Origin: Mesorhizobium sp. 113-3-3
GTDB taxonomy: Bacteria > Pseudomonadota > Alphaproteobacteria > Rhizobiales > Rhizobiaceae
Direction of reading: 5' to 3'
DNA: 64,000 nucleotides
NCBI RefSeq assembly: GCF_016756495.1
Contig: NZ_AP023243.1
Coordinates: 5,832,501 to 5,896,500, forward strand
The first letter of the stretch is position 1; each line of letters begins with the position of its first letter. Below are positions 18,570-26,735 of this stretch, piece by piece. The notes under the pieces were generated by a model. It was given only the letters and a program-made list of their open reading frames with translations. It had not been told where the DNA came from and made no database searches. The translations under genes were made by a program, and so were the position numbers.

Positions 18570-19739
18570 GTGTTAGAAATTCCAAAGCGCTTCGCAGGTC
18601 AACCTGCCTGGCCCTCAATAGACGACCGCAAGAGCCGCACCGCGATCTTTTCCATCTTCTTCCTGCATGGCTGCACCTTCGGTACCTGGTCTTCACTTGT
18701 GCCGACAATCAAGGCGCGCCTCTCGATACCAGACAGTCAATTCGGCTGGTCGCTGTTCATGATTGTCGTGGGCTCACTCTTCGCCATGCTGGCGAGCCGG
18801 ATTCTCATCAAGCGTTTCGGCAGCAAACAAGTTGTTCGAGTGTCGGCGCCCCTTCTTCTGGCGACGGTCGTGCTTGCCTCGTTCACGAATGTCCCAACCC
18901 TGTTCCCCCTAGTCCTGCTGATGCTGGGACTTGCGGGCAATTTCATGGACGTCGCCATGAACGCGCAGGCGGTCGAGGCAGAGCGCTTATCCCAAAAAGC
19001 CCTTATGTCCACTTTCCACGCTATGTGGAGCCTTGGCGGGCTTACAGGTGCTGCCTCTGGGGGCCTGCTTGTCAAATTTGCGGGGAGTTCGTTGGGTGCG
19101 CTGATAGCTGCGCTACTGCTCTCGATTCTCTTCGTGGCAAACCAGAGCAAGCTTCTTGCGGCAAGGCCAAGTGACGGCGCTACGGCAGCCCGGCCGATCA
19201 GTCCAAAGTGGCTGCTAATTGTTGCAGGCCTGCTTGCCGGTGTGTGCATGGCGACAGACGCAGCGGTGCGTGACTGGGGCCCCCTTTACCTTACTGGCCA
19301 TTTTGCGCTCGATTTCAGCTTCTCGGGACTTGGCTACGCGGCGTTCGCAAGCTCGATGGCGATCTGCCGACTGGCTGGCGATCGCGTCAGAACGTTCGTG
19401 GGCGAGAAGCAACTTCTTGCAATCTCGACAGGCCTCGTGATCGTCGGTCTCTCGATTGTCGCCTTTGCCAAGACCGTGCCTATGGCGCTATTCGGGTTTG
19501 TCCTGTTGGGCGTCGGCGTATCTAATATCTTTCCCACACTGTTGAGCATGGCGGGACGACGCGGTGACGCATCAAGCATAGTGGCGGTCTTCGCCACGGG
19601 TTACATAGTTGCCCTGGCGGCTGCGCCCAGCTTCGGGATCCTCGCCGAGGCAACCGCCTTATCCAATATTTACCTGCTGCTGGCCGCTATGTTCTTGCTT
19701 GCTGGAACGGCTTTCGTCCGCGTCGCCAGTCGCTTCTGA
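18570..19739 (+). CDS. MFS transporter (YbjJ-like)
   Basis: 389 residues, about twelve membrane segments in two six-helix halves with a basic loop near residue 200. The first helix pair FFLHGCTFGTWSSLVPTIK and the motif A-like RILIKRFGSK fit the MFS group that includes YbjJ. Start is GTG 18570 with GGAG at a 9-base spacing. Same strand as the importer, so possibly in the same regulon; it could export a product or take up a second substrate. Direction and substrate unknown. Confidence 0.8.
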   Translation: MLEIPKRFAGQPAWPSIDDRKSRTAIFSIFFLHGCTFGTWSSLVPTIKARLSIPDSQFGWSLFMIVVGSLFAMLASRILIKRFGSKQVVRVSAPLLLATVVLASFTNVPTLFPLVLLMLGLAGNFMDVAMNAQAVEAERLSQKALMSTFHAMWSLGGLTGAASGGLLVKFAGSSLGALIAALLLSILFVANQSKLLAARPSDGATAARPISPKWLLIVAGLLAGVCMATDAAVRDWGPLYLTGHFALDFSFSGLGYAAFASSMAICRLAGDRVRTFVGEKQLLAISTGLVIVGLSIVAFAKTVPMALFGFVLLGVGVSNIFPTLLSMAGRRGDASSIVAVFATGYIVALAAAPSFGILAEATALSNIYLLLAAMFLLAGTAFVRVASRF

Positions 19740-19868
19740 ATTGTGGAAATCCCTCCCACTCGATCGGTGGCGGCTCTTAGGCAAGGGGCTCTCCTCAGAC
19801 CTACTCAGGGCAAAGGTATGTTTTGATTGAGCCGACCATATATCGTCCAAAACCCATTGACAGCTGAA

Positions 19869-19882
19869 TGTAAACGTTTACA
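19869..19882. promoter_or_regulatory. LacI-type operator (perfect palindrome)
   Basis: TGTAAACGTTTACA is a perfect 14-bp palindrome with the central CG typical of LacI-family operators. It lies 53 bases upstream of the small ORF at 19935. A second similar site lies exactly 400 bp downstream, before the alanine racemase gene. Confidence 0.75.
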
Positions 19883-19934
19883 AACGAAATGCGACGCAGT
19901 CGGCACTTGGCGGCTCGTCATCGAGAGGCATTAA

Positions 19935-20150
19935 ATGAAAACCCCTCAAGTGCGCGCCATACAAATCCACACGCCCAATGTGTTCCGGCAGATAGCGAGA
20001 CTTTGCACCGCTCTTCTCGCGCTTCTAATCTTTGCAGAGCTTAGCCCGACCGTGATGGCGATGCTGGCCGACCAAAGTGTTCAGCGCGGCATGATCGCCC
20101 AGGCGCAGGCCGAGGCGGCCGAGCATTATCTGTCGATCCTGCTGAACTAA
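19935..20150 (+). CDS. Small membrane or exported protein, unknown
   Basis: 71 residues; not recognised. GAGAGG precedes ATG 19935 by six bases, a good ribosome site. Residues ~21-43 form one hydrophobic segment (LCTALLALLIFAELSP), followed by an alanine-rich soluble tail with several glutamines. It could be a membrane-anchored small protein or one with a signal peptide. It lies between two LacI-type operators and just before the racemase gene, so it is probably co-regulated. No homology can be claimed. Confidence 0.5.
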   Translation: MKTPQVRAIQIHTPNVFRQIARLCTALLALLIFAELSPTVMAMLADQSVQRGMIAQAQAEAAEHYLSILLN

Positions 20151-20268
20151 ATCAAAGCTCGCTTCGATCCGGTGACGTGCCCGTCGAACGCGATTGCCCT
20201 TAGCAAACGTATGACAGGCGGCACGCACCAACCAGATGTGGCTCCAAAAGGCGATAGCCTTTGAATTG

Positions 20269-20282
20269 TGTAAACGTTTGCT
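20269..20282. promoter_or_regulatory. LacI-type operator upstream of alanine racemase gene
   Basis: TGTAAACGTTTGCT: left half identical to the 19869 site, right half imperfect. It lies 19 bases before the GTG start of the racemase gene, so it supports that start and suggests direct repression. Confidence 0.6.
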
Positions 20283-20301
20283 AACAAACCTGGAGGCGCG
20301 A

Positions 20302-21447
20302 GTGCATCTCGATACGATCGGAAGCCATCCCTCGTCCTTTCAAGGCGGAATTCAGGGTCTGATCAATCAGGCTGAGATGATCGTCGACCTTGAGGCAGTG
20401 CGGGAAAATTACAGGCGACTGAGCGTCATGGCGGGCGGGGCCGATTGCGCTGCCGTCGTCAAGGGCGACGCCTACGGCCATGGCATGATCCCGTGCGCGC
20501 TGGCGCTAGGCAAAGCAGGCGCCAACACCTTTTTCGTGGCAACGGCCAATGACGGCGTGGCGCTACGGGCTGCTCTCCACGAAGAAGAGATTTGCGTGCT
20601 CGGCGGCTTTCTGCCCGAGGAAAGGGAGGCATTCGTCGGGGCGAACCTGGTGCCGGTGCTCAACAGTCGCAACCAGATCGAGGAATGGGAAAAGGTTGCC
20701 GGCCGGCTGGAGCGTCCTCTCGCCTCGATCATCCATTTCGACACGGGGATGAACCGCCTCGGACTGCTGGCCGATGACGTCGCGTGGCTGCGCCAGAACT
20801 TGCCGTTGCTGTCGCGGATCCCGCCGATCCTCTACATGTCGCACCTTTCGGCAGCCGACGACCTCGATTTCGACAGGTGCGAATTCCAGCGCGGGGCTTT
20901 CTTGAGCGCGGTGAGCGGGCTTCCTATCGCGAAAATGTCGCTGGCCAATTCGGCTGGCACCTATCTGGGCGCGGACTACGCGTTCGACATGGTCCGGCCC
21001 GGCAAGGCCACGTTCGGGATAAACCCGCTGACAGGGCGCCCAAACCCCATGGTGCAACCGGCCCGCGTCGTCGCGCCGATCATTCAGGTCAAGACGATGA
21101 AGCGCGGTGCCCCTGTCGGCTATAGCTCAACTTACCGCCTGACCGAGCAAGCCAAGATCGCGACGGTCGCGATCGGATACGCGAACGGCTATTCCAGGGC
21201 CGGCTCAAGCCGCGCTACGGTCTCCGTTGCGGGTTTTGCCGCCCAGGTTGTCGGACGCGTTTCCATGGACCTGCTGACCGTCGACGTTTCGGGGGTTCCC
21301 GACTGGGCGCTGGTACCTGGAAGTCCGGTCGAAATCCTCGGGCCCCATGTTCGTGACCACGATCTGGCGAAGGCCTGCGGAACGATCGAGCATGAAGTCT
21401 TGATTTCACTCGGCCATGGCTGTGCGCGGCGTTACGTCAACGAATAG
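20302..21447 (+). CDS. Alanine racemase family (PLP, fold type III)
   Basis: 381 residues from GTG 20302, which has GGAGG five bases upstream; the longer frame would include the operator. PLP lysine is K54 in VVKGDAYGHG (usual form VVKANAYGHG). The C-terminal half has VGYSSTY, AIGYANGYSR and the VGRVSMDLLTVDV motif of alanine racemases. It interconverts L- and D-alanine or another amino acid (serine, lysine) in the cytosol. The importer, MFS gene and imino-acid-type reductase around it suggest a catabolic racemase rather than the cell-wall one. Substrate not decided. Confidence 0.85.
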   Translation: MHLDTIGSHPSSFQGGIQGLINQAEMIVDLEAVRENYRRLSVMAGGADCAAVVKGDAYGHGMIPCALALGKAGANTFFVATANDGVALRAALHEEEICVLGGFLPEEREAFVGANLVPVLNSRNQIEEWEKVAGRLERPLASIIHFDTGMNRLGLLADDVAWLRQNLPLLSRIPPILYMSHLSAADDLDFDRCEFQRGAFLSAVSGLPIAKMSLANSAGTYLGADYAFDMVRPGKATFGINPLTGRPNPMVQPARVVAPIIQVKTMKRGAPVGYSSTYRLTEQAKIATVAIGYANGYSRAGSSRATVSVAGFAAQVVGRVSMDLLTVDVSGVPDWALVPGSPVEILGPHVRDHDLAKACGTIEHEVLISLGHGCARRYVNE

Positions 21448-21597
21448 CGCGTGCCATGGCATTGGGTGCTGAAGCAGAGGCCCGCCCCCAGCCTACGTTC
21501 GGCACTCTGCCGCCAACGGCATTACAATGCGGCCGTTGGCGGCCCAATCGGCGAGCCACGCACGAGGCGCGCTGCTCTATTGAAGCGCGTGATTGTC

Positions 21598-22626
21598 ATG
21601 ACCGCATCGTTATCGCATGAGCCAGCCATTTATCGCCGCCTGCCCGAGCTCATCGCCATGCTGGAAGCCATCCTGCTGCGCCACGGGACGTCCGACAGCG
21701 TCGCCCGAGTCCTGGCGACGAACTGCGCGAGCGCCGAACGCGACGGCTCGCGCAGCCATGGCCTATTCCGGATGGCGGGCTATGTGAGCAATCTCAAGAG
21801 CGGCTTCGTCGACGGTCGTGCCGTCCCGCAAATCCAGGACGCAGGAGCCGCCTTCCTTCGCGCCGACGCCGGCAATGGCTATGCCAGACCAGCGCTGGAG
21901 GCGGCCATGCCGCAAGCGATCGACAAGACGCGATCGGCCGGCGCCTGTGTGCTCGCCATCGGAAATGCCCATCATAACGGCCCGCTCTGGCTGGATGTCG
22001 AGCCATTCGCGGAGGCAGGGCTGGTCGCGCTCAGCGTCGTCAACAGCGTCACTTATGTCGTCCCTCATGGCGGCCACAAGCGGCTCTACGGAACCAATCC
22101 GATGGCCTTCGCCGTGCCGCGCGCCGATGGCCAGGTTCTCCTGTTCGACCAGGCAACGGCAGCAATGGCTCATGGCGAAGTGAGGGTTGCGGCGCGTGAA
22201 AACGCGGTGCTTCCCGATGGGATAGGCCTGGACGGCTCGGGCCTGCCAACCACGAGCCCGCAGGCGATACTTGACGGGGGTGCACTGCTGCCTTTCGGCG
22301 GACACAAGGGGTCCTCCATCGCAATGATGATCGACATCCTTGGCGGGGCGCTGACAGGCAGCAACTTCTCCCATCAGGTCAATTCGTCGGCCTATCCCGG
22401 GGCCGACTCCGCTCATACCGGCCAAACCATCATCCTGATCGACCCGACGAAAGGAAATGGCTCCCTGAGAATGTTCACAGAGAGGATCGAGGTATTGGTC
22501 GAGGCGATGGCCGAAGCCGGGCAGACGCGACTTCCAGGCGAACGCAGGCTTGCTGCCCGCAAATTGGCGGCAGAGCGCGGCATCGCCATCGAGGCCGAGA
22601 CATGGAAACAATTACAGGCCCTTTGA
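21598..22626 (+). CDS. Ldh/DpkA-family NAD(P)H oxidoreductase
   Basis: 342 residues, type-2 malate/L-lactate dehydrogenase family. Motifs: RDGSRSHGLFR near the N-terminus, GNAHHNGPLW, HGGHKRLYGTNPMAFAVP, and LPFGGHKGSSIAMMIDIL. The family includes delta1-piperideine-2-carboxylate/delta1-pyrroline-2-carboxylate reductase (DpkA/LhpI), malate and ureidoglycolate dehydrogenases. Sitting after a racemase and near a proline-racemase-family gene, a cyclic imino acid reductase is my preferred guess. ATG 21598 gives the normal family start. It ends the plus-strand block; the next gene is convergent. Confidence 0.8.
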   Translation: MTASLSHEPAIYRRLPELIAMLEAILLRHGTSDSVARVLATNCASAERDGSRSHGLFRMAGYVSNLKSGFVDGRAVPQIQDAGAAFLRADAGNGYARPALEAAMPQAIDKTRSAGACVLAIGNAHHNGPLWLDVEPFAEAGLVALSVVNSVTYVVPHGGHKRLYGTNPMAFAVPRADGQVLLFDQATAAMAHGEVRVAARENAVLPDGIGLDGSGLPTTSPQAILDGGALLPFGGHKGSSIAMMIDILGGALTGSNFSHQVNSSAYPGADSAHTGQTIILIDPTKGNGSLRMFTERIEVLVEAMAEAGQTRLPGERRLAARKLAAERGIAIEAETWKQLQAL

Positions 22627-22690
22627 CAGACGCAAGGCGCGAATGCGTGATTGGATCGAGGGCGTCAACGCTGGGCGGCGACACTTCGCT

Positions 22691-22822
22691 TCAACGGGTT
22701 ACCCAGACCAGAAGGTACATGGCCGCTGTCGCGACCACCATCCAAAACCAGCCCCAGAAACGGGCTCGTCGTTCGGCGGCGTTATCCTCGTCCTTTCGCT
22801 CGATCTCGTTCTTGCTGTCCAT
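22691..22822 (-). CDS. Small single-pass membrane protein (43 aa)
   Basis: A 43-residue reading frame directly after the phosphatase gene on the same strand (22-bp gap). Residues 1-20 are highly charged (MDSKNEIERKDEDNAAERR) and the rest is one tryptophan-rich membrane helix (WGWFWMVVATAAMYLLVW), ending VTR. A GGAA lies ten bases before the ATG. This charged head plus hydrophobic tail is a common form for real small membrane proteins. Role unknown; its place suggests co-expression with the SerC-SerA fusion and phosphatase. Confidence 0.55.
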   Translation of the reverse strand: MDSKNEIERKDEDNAAERRARFWGWFWMVVATAAMYLLVWVTR

Positions 22823-22844
22823 GTCAAGATTCCACGGCAGGGGT

Positions 22845-23681
22845 TCAGATGTCGTTGAGCATCCGCAACGCAGCCTCATGCAGGACGGCATTTGCCGAGG
22901 CCAGAACGTTGCCACCCCGCTCCGGGCGGCCGCCGTCGAAGCGGCTGACGACACCCCCGGCAGCCTCAATGAGCGGAATAAGCGCAACGATGTCATAGGC
23001 TGTCAGGGCGAGTTCGACGCAAATATCGATTTGGCCGGCGGCAAGCATGGCGAACGCGTAGCCATCGCCGCCGTAGCGGGTGAATTTGACCGACGACGCG
23101 AGCCGGGCAAAGCCACGGCCCGGACGGCGCGCGAACGGCTCGGGAGAGATCGTATGACAAATAGCGTCGGAAAGAAGTTCAGTGCCGCTTGTCCTCAATA
23201 CGGTCTCGCCACGGGCTGAATGGCAGATCGATTTCGAACCATCGGACCAGAAGGATTCCCCGATATGAGGCTGGTTCATCATTCCCATTGCGGCGCGGCC
23301 ATCGACAGTGAGGCCAATCAGCGATCCCCAAACCGGAAGCCCGCATAGGTAGGATCTCATCCCGTTGATCGGGTCGACCACCCATTTGACCGGCCCCGAT
23401 CCCGACTGGCCGAATTGCTCGCCCAGTATTGCGTGCATCGGATACTCGGCCGATATGATACCGCGGATGGCTCTTTCAGCATTGCGTTCGGTCTCCGTGA
23501 CCTGATCGTATCGAAGGCTTGGCTTGACCTCGGCTTCGGCCGCCAACCTGTTGCGAAAACTCGGCATCGTCTCGAGAGCAGCCGCATCCGCGAGTTGTCG
23601 AAAAAACTCTATGGTGGGGAACAGGTCGCCGTCCTGTCGGGAAGCACGACTGAGCTTGGGGAGCGAGGATTGCCTGGCCAT
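22845..23681 (-). CDS. HisN/inositol-monophosphatase-family protein, altered metal motif
   Basis: 278 residues. The frame is that of the HisN-type histidinol-phosphatase branch (GLPVWGSLIGL, GMMNQPHIGE). The metal motif normally DPIDGT reads D103-P-I-N106-G-M108, so the second Asp is Asn and the Thr is Met. The upstream GEQ has lost one Glu of GEE, and the C-terminal WD is YD (AYDIVALIPL). Magnesium binding may be changed, or the activity may differ. The ATG overlaps the fusion gene stop by one base (TGATG), so the two are coupled. A phosphatase for the phosphorylated product of the fusion is the natural guess. Confidence 0.8.
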   Translation of the reverse strand: MARQSSLPKLSRASRQDGDLFPTIEFFRQLADAAALETMPSFRNRLAAEAEVKPSLRYDQVTETERNAERAIRGIISAEYPMHAILGEQFGQSGSGPVKWVVDPINGMRSYLCGLPVWGSLIGLTVDGRAAMGMMNQPHIGESFWSDGSKSICHSARGETVLRTSGTELLSDAICHTISPEPFARRPGRGFARLASSVKFTRYGGDGYAFAMLAAGQIDICVELALTAYDIVALIPLIEAAGGVVSRFDGGRPERGGNVLASANAVLHEAALRMLNDI

Positions 23682-26632
23682 CAGAAGCCGCTCTGCTGGA
23701 AGAGGCTGTTGAGCCGCGCGGCTGACTTTGCCAGCTGATCGCCATGGCTTGAGAGGATTTCCTTGCGGGCTTCTTCCGTCCCTGCAGACGACAGTGCGCC
23801 GTAGATGGCGGCGAGCCTTTCGCTCAAGCGCCGGCCCTCCTCCAAAGTCGTGCGATCGGCCATGATTTCGCTGAGCCTGCCAGCCGAGGGCTTGCCGATG
23901 CCAGCCACCGTGCAAGGCCCACCGTCGACATACCCAACCGGAAGCTCGCCCTTCCGGTTGACGACCCGGCGGCCAAGAATCGCATTGAGTATCTGGTCAA
24001 CAGCCTGCTTCGCCCCCGCCACGCGAGACGGGTGGTCGGTGTCAGCAGCCGCGTGGGGCAGAAGCTCGAGCCTGCCAGGGAATCGGAGAGCGAGGTCGCG
24101 ATACGGAACCATCGGGCCGACAAACGAGGAGGTCTGGCCGTCGAAGAAAATATCGGCGTCGACCGCAACGTGGCGGACCTTTCCGGTTTCCAGCGCGGCG
24201 GCCAGCGCCGCAGCATCGACGATCTCGCCGCGATCGTAGTTGATGACCACCGCCCCGTCGTTGAGAAGCGAGAGTATCTCGCCGTTGATCAACCCGACAT
24301 TTGCGAAGCGTCCCTCTGCCTTGTTGAATGCGCCCAGGCCGGTGTGAGGGCTGATGAAATCAGCGCCGCGCGCGGCATCTTCAAGGGTCGGCGCGTATCT
24401 GAACCCCTCGGCCTCGATCCACTCGCGATGCCCGGGACGGGCGTGCACGCAAATGCGCATGCGCAGCGCCTTGCAAAGCTTCGCCAGTTCGCTGCCGATG
24501 TTTCCATATCCAATGATGGCGACCTTCTTGCCTTCGATCTTCTCGGTCGGGAAATCGCGCAGATTCCTGCCGGTGTCGAAGTGTCCGTCGATCACCCGTT
24601 GATGCAACTCATCAACCGGGAGATCCGGAACGACTTTGAGCATCGCCTTCAGTGCCATCTGTGCAGTGGCCCGGCTGTTGAAGCTTGGCGTATTCATCAA
24701 AGGAGCCACGCCGCCGCCATTTGGACCGCCCCACGATGACGATTGCATGTTGCCCGTACCTGCACCAATGCGCACGCCGCCCTCGCTGAAGACCGCGCCT
24801 TGCGGAATGACCGTCGCCGCCGCAATCACGGCGTCGTACTGGCCCTTTTCTGTCTGTCGCAGGATATGGGCCTCGACACTGAGGTCGGGCTGATAGGAAA
24901 AATGGACGCGGCCCGGTTCAAGGCTTTCCCGGCAGATCGGGCCGACATGGAAAACCCCGCCCCTTGCCTCGATATGGGCTTGCACCTCGCTGTGGTCGGG
25001 CGTCTTGTCCGGCCCGAACTTCAATCCGATCAAGTCGGCGATGAGAACGGTGTAGGACCGGCCGGCGTCATCTCCACGGCCACGGTCGTCGACCTCGAAT
25101 TGCTCGTCGGATGGCTCTCCAAGCCTGGCCAGTTCTTCATCAATGACCGCAGCTTTCGCCCTAAGATAAGCATATTGCAGATTTTCCAACAGGGCGACGA
25201 CATCATCGGGCGCGCGGACACCACCGATCCATGCGCGATAATCGCCCGGCGAGCCAGGAAATGCGTTGACATAGCGGGCCACATCAAGCCCGGCCTCGTG
25301 ACGGCCATCCGGGTAGGTTATCCCTTCGTAGCCAAGGAGCTGCTTCGAGCGCGCAATGATACGCGCGTGGAGGCCAGAGCCGTCCAAAGCTGGATCAACT
25401 ACCTTCAACAGGGTCACTGCGGCGCCTCGACGTTCGGGGTCGGTGACACAGAGCCGAAATAGCGCGCTGCGTGCCACCCAACCGTCGATCGCATCCCGAT
25501 TGGCCGTTGAGCGGCGGTTCACGTCTTCGACGCGACCCAGGCGTCGCTCGGACCGCAGCAGGCCGAACGTTGTCTCGGCGAATGCCAGTGCGGAATAAGT
25601 GTTGATCACTCCGCCCAGCATCCTATCGGCTTGGGGGTCGTATATCGGGCCAGCGGCAACACTCCGCTCTCCACTCAGGGGGCGTCTGGCGTCCACCGGC
25701 ACCGCGATCTTGAGCTGGCGCGGTATGGCCCAGGACGGATCGCGCTGATTGCGTTCGATCAAGCGCAGCGCCGCCGGAGTGAACGTCGCGACAAAATAGC
25801 CGGAGACGCCGCCGATGGCCTTCTGGAACGGCATGAACATGCAAGTCCTGGCCACCAGTTCGCGCACCAGGTGATCTGCCCATGGCATCGCCCCGAGCAG
25901 CGATGTCGCGTCGAGCACAGCGTGATGGTTTTCAGGATCGCTCCTCAGCCATTCGAGGAGATTAGCGATGTCCTGCGAAGTATAGGTCGTCGCACCGGTC
26001 GTCTCATGACCAACGCCAACAACTATCTGGATGCCCATGCCGCGCAGACTATCCGGCGACGGCATTGTTCCTTCCTCGGTAGCGAAACGAATGCGCCGCT
26101 CATCGCCCCGTTTGGAATAGCGATGCAGCTCGAGAAGCTGAGCGCCCCAAGACTGCCTGAAGAACCCGCCGGAAGCAGCAGCAGCCGTCTCGGGCGCCGC
26201 GGTGTCGACATAGACCCTTTGTCTGTCGTCGCTGGCGTTCATTAAATGCATGAGGCAGGCCGTGAAGCCGCTGTGGCCGCCGCCCAGGCCGACCGCCATC
26301 TGGTTCGTCTTCGGGAAGCCGAAATAGCGATGGATTTCGCGCATCATGTCGAGCAGGATTTTGTCAGCCGGATAGCCGCGATGCATGCTGCGGCCGATCT
26401 GCGCGGTCGTGAACGGGCCGATATCGTTGCCCCTGTCGTCAAGCTTGCGGTAGTTGCTCTCGAGCCAGGCGTCGAACTCGAAACGCAGCAGGCGCGCGTC
26501 GACCTCGTCCAGGGTGAGATCGGTGATAGGGCCGACGCCGAAGAACGGGTTGGCGGTTCGCCGCGGTTTGCCGGCTGCCGTCAAACGCAAGGCGCTCAGC
26601 CGTTCTTCCCTCAACACTGCAATGGATGTCAT
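23681..26632 (-). CDS. SerC-like aminotransferase fused to SerA-like dehydrogenase
   Basis: 983 residues in two enzyme halves. Residues ~25-450 are a class V aminotransferase of the phosphoserine-aminotransferase type: HETTGATTY, DATSLLGAMPW and the PLP lysine K271 in FMPFQKAIGG. Residues ~540-900 are an NAD-dependent D-2-hydroxyacid dehydrogenase: Rossmann GYGNIG at 708-713, catalytic R801 in DRGEIVD and H860 in LLPHAAAD. No ACT regulatory domain follows; the last ~70 residues look helical. SerA and SerC catalyse consecutive steps (3-phosphoglycerate to phosphoserine), here in reversed domain order. It is coupled to a phosphatase-fold gene and lies inside a catabolic cluster. RBS GAGGGAAG precedes the ATG. 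Confidence 0.85.
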   Translation of the reverse strand: MTSIAVLREERLSALRLTAAGKPRRTANPFFGVGPITDLTLDEVDARLLRFEFDAWLESNYRKLDDRGNDIGPFTTAQIGRSMHRGYPADKILLDMMREIHRYFGFPKTNQMAVGLGGGHSGFTACLMHLMNASDDRQRVYVDTAAPETAAAASGGFFRQSWGAQLLELHRYSKRGDERRIRFATEEGTMPSPDSLRGMGIQIVVGVGHETTGATTYTSQDIANLLEWLRSDPENHHAVLDATSLLGAMPWADHLVRELVARTCMFMPFQKAIGGVSGYFVATFTPAALRLIERNQRDPSWAIPRQLKIAVPVDARRPLSGERSVAAGPIYDPQADRMLGGVINTYSALAFAETTFGLLRSERRLGRVEDVNRRSTANRDAIDGWVARSALFRLCVTDPERRGAAVTLLKVVDPALDGSGLHARIIARSKQLLGYEGITYPDGRHEAGLDVARYVNAFPGSPGDYRAWIGGVRAPDDVVALLENLQYAYLRAKAAVIDEELARLGEPSDEQFEVDDRGRGDDAGRSYTVLIADLIGLKFGPDKTPDHSEVQAHIEARGGVFHVGPICRESLEPGRVHFSYQPDLSVEAHILRQTEKGQYDAVIAAATVIPQGAVFSEGGVRIGAGTGNMQSSSWGGPNGGGVAPLMNTPSFNSRATAQMALKAMLKVVPDLPVDELHQRVIDGHFDTGRNLRDFPTEKIEGKKVAIIGYGNIGSELAKLCKALRMRICVHARPGHREWIEAEGFRYAPTLEDAARGADFISPHTGLGAFNKAEGRFANVGLINGEILSLLNDGAVVINYDRGEIVDAAALAAALETGKVRHVAVDADIFFDGQTSSFVGPMVPYRDLALRFPGRLELLPHAAADTDHPSRVAGAKQAVDQILNAILGRRVVNRKGELPVGYVDGGPCTVAGIGKPSAGRLSEIMADRTTLEEGRRLSERLAAIYGALSSAGTEEARKEILSSHGDQLAKSAARLNSLFQQSGF

Positions 26633-26735
26633 TGACTTCCCTCAGAACCGACAGGGCGCCCGCGAGCCCGCGGGCACGCCGATATCCCGCGAAGGGCTGA
26701 TGGCCGGGCCTAGAGGGGCCGGGCCACCGCGTGGA

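Noticed and set aside
26633..26735. Promoter or operator between the aldehyde dehydrogenase and the fusion gene
   Set aside because: Only 100 bp of very GC-rich sequence with small hairpins and no LacI-type site; read-through is more likely.
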